64,000 nt of DNA, taken from Parvibaculum sp. Its GTDB lineage: Bacteria > Pseudomonadota > Alphaproteobacteria > Parvibaculales > Parvibaculaceae. The stretch is taken from positions 38,418 through 102,417 of the forward strand of contig JAHBYL010000004.1 of NCBI GenBank assembly GCA_019635955.1. The letters are read 5' to 3'. The notes beneath the pieces are model-generated. The model had not been told where the DNA came from. It did not search any database and worked only from the letters and a program-made list of their open reading frames with translations. The translations under genes were made by a program, and so were the position numbers. Each line of letters opens with the position of its first letter. The first letter of the stretch is position 1. Of the stretch, positions 61,603 to 64,000 are shown in pieces.

Positions 61603-62958
61603 ATGAAGACATACCTCCGCCACGCCCTCCCTCTTGTTACCGCGCTCGCCCTTGCCGCCTGCTCCATGGCGCCGGACTATGAGCGTCCCCAGACGGGCGC
61701 AGCGCAAGGCTGGAGCGGCCCGCAATCTGCCGGCGTGCCGGTCAGCGCCGAATGGTGGACCTCTTTCGGCGATCCGGAACTCACGCTTCTGATGCAGATG
61801 GCGCTGGCGCAGAATCTCGACATCGCGCAGGCCCTTGCGCGGATCGATCAGGCGCAAGGCGCGGCGCGCGCGGCGGGCTCTTCCCTGCTGCCGCAAGTCT
61901 CCGGCAGCGGCGGCGCCTCGACGCGGGCGACGGATGGCGGCTCCTCCCGCGAGAGCGCCGATATCGGACTTTCGGCGGGCTATGCGCTCGACATCTGGGG
62001 CCGCTATCGCAATCAGGCGGATGCAGCCCGCTTCTCGCGCGATGCGACCGCCTACGACAAGGAGACAACGGCGCTGCTCGTGCAGGCGCAGGTCGCGGCA
62101 GCCTATTTCAACATTCTGACGCTCAAGGATCAGGTCGCAATCGCCGAAGAGTCGCTTGCAGCGGCGCGTGGGACGCTCGACATCGTCGAGGCACGCTACA
62201 ATGCAGGCAGCATTTCCGGCCTCGACCTTGCGCAGCAACGCAACACCGTTGCCAGCATCGAGGCTGGTCTGCCCTCGCTGCGCGCGAGCCTCGCCGCGCA
62301 GCAGAATGCCCTCGCCATTCTCATCGGCCGCGTGCCCGGCAACTTCGGCGTCGAGGGCGAAACACTGGCGCGCGTAACGCTGCCCGCCATCGCGGCTGGG
62401 CAGCCCTCCGACCTGCTGGAACGGCGGCCCGACATCAAAAGTTCGGAGGCGCGCCTCATGGCGGCGAATGCCGATATCGGTGCGGCGCGGGCAGCTTTCT
62501 TCCCGAGCCTCGATCTCTCGGCCTCGCTTTCGCGGAGCTTCGCCACCGCCTCTCCTGCCGAAACGCTGACTTCGGCCGGGGCCTCCCTCCTTGCGCCGAT
62601 TTTTTCGGGCGGCTCGCTCGAGGGAAACCTGCAATCGGCCAATGCACGGCAGCGGGAGCTTGCGGCAAGCTATCAACTTACCGTTCTCAATTCCTTCGGC
62701 GAGGTCGAGAATGCGCTCGTCAATGTCGAGGCAACGGCGGAGCGGGAGCGTCTCCTGAACGTCGCGGCGGAGGAAGCGGCCAGAGCCTATGAGCTGGCGG
62801 AAGCGCGCTACCGCGCGGGCGCGAGCGATCTCATCTCGGTGCTCGATGCGCAGCGCACCTGGCTTTCCGCGCGGAACAGTGCGGCGGATGCGAAGCTCGC
62901 CCGCTATACGACGGCGGTGGACCTTTTCGTGGCGCTGGGCGGCGGCTGGCGGAGCTGA
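61603..62958 (+). CDS. Outer-membrane efflux lipoprotein (NodT/OprM family, TolC-like)
   Basis: A 451-residue protein with a lipoprotein signal, LALAACSMAPDYERP, where the Cys after LAA is the lipobox. Two copies of the OEP repeat follow, with NodT-type motifs WWTSFGDPELTLLMQMALAQNLDIAQALARIDQAQ, GYALDIWGRYRN, LLERRPDIKSSEARLMAANADIGAARAAFFPSLDLS and AEARYRAGASDLISVLDAQRTWLSARN. It forms the outer-membrane channel for the MacAB pump encoded directly upstream (4-base gap). Confidence 0.95.
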   Translation: MKTYLRHALPLVTALALAACSMAPDYERPQTGAAQGWSGPQSAGVPVSAEWWTSFGDPELTLLMQMALAQNLDIAQALARIDQAQGAARAAGSSLLPQVSGSGGASTRATDGGSSRESADIGLSAGYALDIWGRYRNQADAARFSRDATAYDKETTALLVQAQVAAAYFNILTLKDQVAIAEESLAAARGTLDIVEARYNAGSISGLDLAQQRNTVASIEAGLPSLRASLAAQQNALAILIGRVPGNFGVEGETLARVTLPAIAAGQPSDLLERRPDIKSSEARLMAANADIGAARAAFFPSLDLSASLSRSFATASPAETLTSAGASLLAPIFSGGSLEGNLQSANARQRELAASYQLTVLNSFGEVENALVNVEATAERERLLNVAAEEAARAYELAEARYRAGASDLISVLDAQRTWLSARNSAADAKLARYTTAVDLFVALGGGWRS

Positions 62959-63027
62959 CCGTTCATCCCTTCACAACCTGTTGTTCACCGGCGGAGGCCG
63001 GTTCGCTTCCACCGCAGGTCAAAGGCC

Positions 63028-63077
63028 GCTAGGCTCCTCCCCAACGAAAATCTCGAAACGGTGGAGGACCCCCAATG
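63028..63077 (+). repeat. Leader sequence shared with the MDR gene at 57285 (copy 2)
   Basis: This copy contains TAGGCTC (63030-63036), CCCCAACGA and GGAGGACCC before the ATG at 63075, with the same order as at 57240-57287. The distance from TAGGCT to the start codon is 45 bases here and 42 bases there. Confidence 0.55.
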
Positions 63078-64000
63078 AGCAATCTCACCTCTAAGGAAAT
63101 CAGGTTGAAGGCGCGGCCCGTAGGCATGCCGAAGGACAGCGACTTCGAACTCGCAACGGCCGAAGTGCGCCAGCCCGGCAATGGCGAAGTGCTCGTGCGC
63201 AATATCTGGATGTCGGTCGACCCCTATATGCGCGGGCGCATGATGGACCGCGAAAGCTACGTGCCGCCATTCCAGATCGGCAAGCCGCTTGAAGGCGGCG
63301 CGATCGGCCAGGTGGTGGAATCGAAAAGCGACAAGCTGAAGGTCGGCACCTATGTGAACCACATGTGGGGCTGGCGCGAGTACGCGACGGGCCCCGTCGA
63401 AGGCTTCACGCCGGTCGATCCGGCGCTCGGTCCCGTGGAGGCGTTTCTCGGCGTGCTCGGCATGCCCGGCATGACGGCCTGGGCCGGTCTCTTCAAGGTG
63501 GCGGGCCTCAAGGATGGCGACACCGTGTTCGTCTCCGCCGCTTCGGGCGCTGTCGGCGCCGTTGTCTGCCAGCTCGCCAAGGCACATGGCTGCTATGTGG
63601 TTGGTTCCGCCGGCTCCGACGAAAAGTGCAAATGGCTTACCGACGTTGCCGGTATCGACAAGGCCATCAACTACAAGACCTGCGGCGATCTTACCAAGGC
63701 GGTGGCTGATGCCTTCCCGAAGGGAATAGACGTCTATTTCGAGAATGTCGGCGGCGCGCATCTCGAAGCAGCGATCAACGCCATGCGTCCGAACGGGCGC
63801 GCGGCGCTTTGCGGAATGATCGAGCAATACAACGATACGACGCCCCGCCCCGGCCCGACGAACCTCATCCAGATCGTCGGCAAGAGCCTGATGCTCAAGG
63901 GCTTCATCGTCTCCAACTATTTCCAGCATATCGGCGAGTTCTATGCCGAGATGGGTCCGCTGATCGCGGGCGGCAAGATGAAGTGGGAAGAGACGATCGA
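63075..64000 (+). CDS. Zinc-independent MDR-family NADP-dependent oxidoreductase, C-terminus cut by window edge
   Basis: The first ~308 codons of a third MDR reductase; the frame is open to the window end. It shows VRNIWMSVDPYMRGRMMDRESYVPPFQIGKPLEGG, the hallmark N-terminus of CurA/YncB-type NADPH-dependent curcumin or alkenal reductases. Later features are LGMPGMTAWAGLFKVAGLKDGDTVFVSAASGAVGAVVCQLAKAHGCYVVG, IDVYFENVGGAHLEAAI and LMLKGFIVSNY. Full length would be about 335-345 residues, so 30-40 codons are missing. GGTGGAGGACC precedes the ATG. Confidence 0.92.
   Translation, partial: MSNLTSKEIRLKARPVGMPKDSDFELATAEVRQPGNGEVLVRNIWMSVDPYMRGRMMDRESYVPPFQIGKPLEGGAIGQVVESKSDKLKVGTYVNHMWGWREYATGPVEGFTPVDPALGPVEAFLGVLGMPGMTAWAGLFKVAGLKDGDTVFVSAASGAVGAVVCQLAKAHGCYVVGSAGSDEKCKWLTDVAGIDKAINYKTCGDLTKAVADAFPKGIDVYFENVGGAHLEAAINAMRPNGRAALCGMIEQYNDTTPRPGPTNLIQIVGKSLMLKGFIVSNYFQHIGEFYAEMGPLIAGGKMKWEETI

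Noticed and set aside
62985..63929. Minus-strand open frame at the right end
   Set aside because: Antisense of the truncated MDR reductase starting at 63075, which has a ribosome-binding site and clear family motifs.
1..64000. tRNA/rRNA genes, IS elements, prophage, integrases or CRISPR arrays
   Set aside because: Gaps between genes were scanned by eye; no cloverleaf-like sequence, transposase or integrase motif, or regularly spaced repeats were seen.

Overview
The window is a GC-rich, gene-dense stretch of bacterial chromosome, about 50 genes with almost no long gaps, and its gene content looks alphaproteobacterial. Pointers are an Atm1-type ABC exporter, a psd-pssA pair, a GluRS with divergent signature motifs, a class-II-like PHA synthase next to a PhaZ depolymerase, DUF2855 and NodT-type efflux genes. 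A Parvibaculum-like member of the Rhizobiales is my guess; I could not test it. I see no tRNA, rRNA, IS element, prophage or CRISPR array. No gap between genes exceeds about 300 bases. Both window edges cut genes: a hydantoinase/oxoprolinase-family gene at the left and a zinc-independent MDR oxidoreductase at the right.

Layout. 1-3549 (minus): a large MalT/LAL-type LuxR regulator followed by the start of a hydantoinase-A/acetone-carboxylase-like gene. 3628-4647: an MDR oxidoreductase. 4829-11271: an agmatine module. On the minus strand it runs putrescine carbamoyltransferase, amino acid/polyamine permease, agmatine deiminase, carbamate kinase, then a TonB-like protein; an N-carbamoylputrescine amidase is divergent on the plus strand. 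The first four genes have the order of the Firmicute agmatine deiminase operon, and the amidase adds a second exit for N-carbamoylputrescine. 11275-14126: a phospholipase D-VTT membrane fusion overlapping an EEP-type phosphatase/nuclease. 14199-19557 (minus): PHA synthase, PHA depolymerase, an arylsulfatase and its formylglycine-generating enzyme. 19683-22459: DUF1330 divergent from DUF2855 and GST genes. 22464-29885 (minus): enoyl-CoA hydratase, Tat-exported amidohydrolase, AMP/thymidine phosphorylase, a PRPP-synthetase-like protein, an MBL/beta-CASP protein and a TetR regulator, mostly with overlaps or very short gaps.

30037-33759: a glutamine-rich repeat glycine-zipper protein, a glutamate dehydrogenase family enzyme and UppP. 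33766-42308: fatty acid desaturase, membrane histidine kinase, a PilZ-methyltransferase fusion, an MMPL/RND exporter and a second methyltransferase-like protein. 42313-49647: phospholipid synthesis (psd, pssA), Atm1-like exporter, LysM protein, LOG protein, RarD permease and an AraC regulator. 49819-57098: homocysteine methyltransferase, a TetR/WrbA pair with a perfect 38-bp palindrome, citramalate synthase, GluRS and NAD synthetase. 57285-64000: an MDR oxidoreductase, a complete MacA-MacB-outer-membrane efflux operon, and a further MDR oxidoreductase whose leader resembles that of the first.

The most unusual units are the agmatine cluster with two routes from N-carbamoylputrescine, the phosphorylase/PRPP-synthetase/MBL/amidohydrolase operon, the PilZ-methyltransferase facing a histidine kinase, and several palindromic candidate operators. 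All functional calls rest on reading motifs by eye; no database search was possible.
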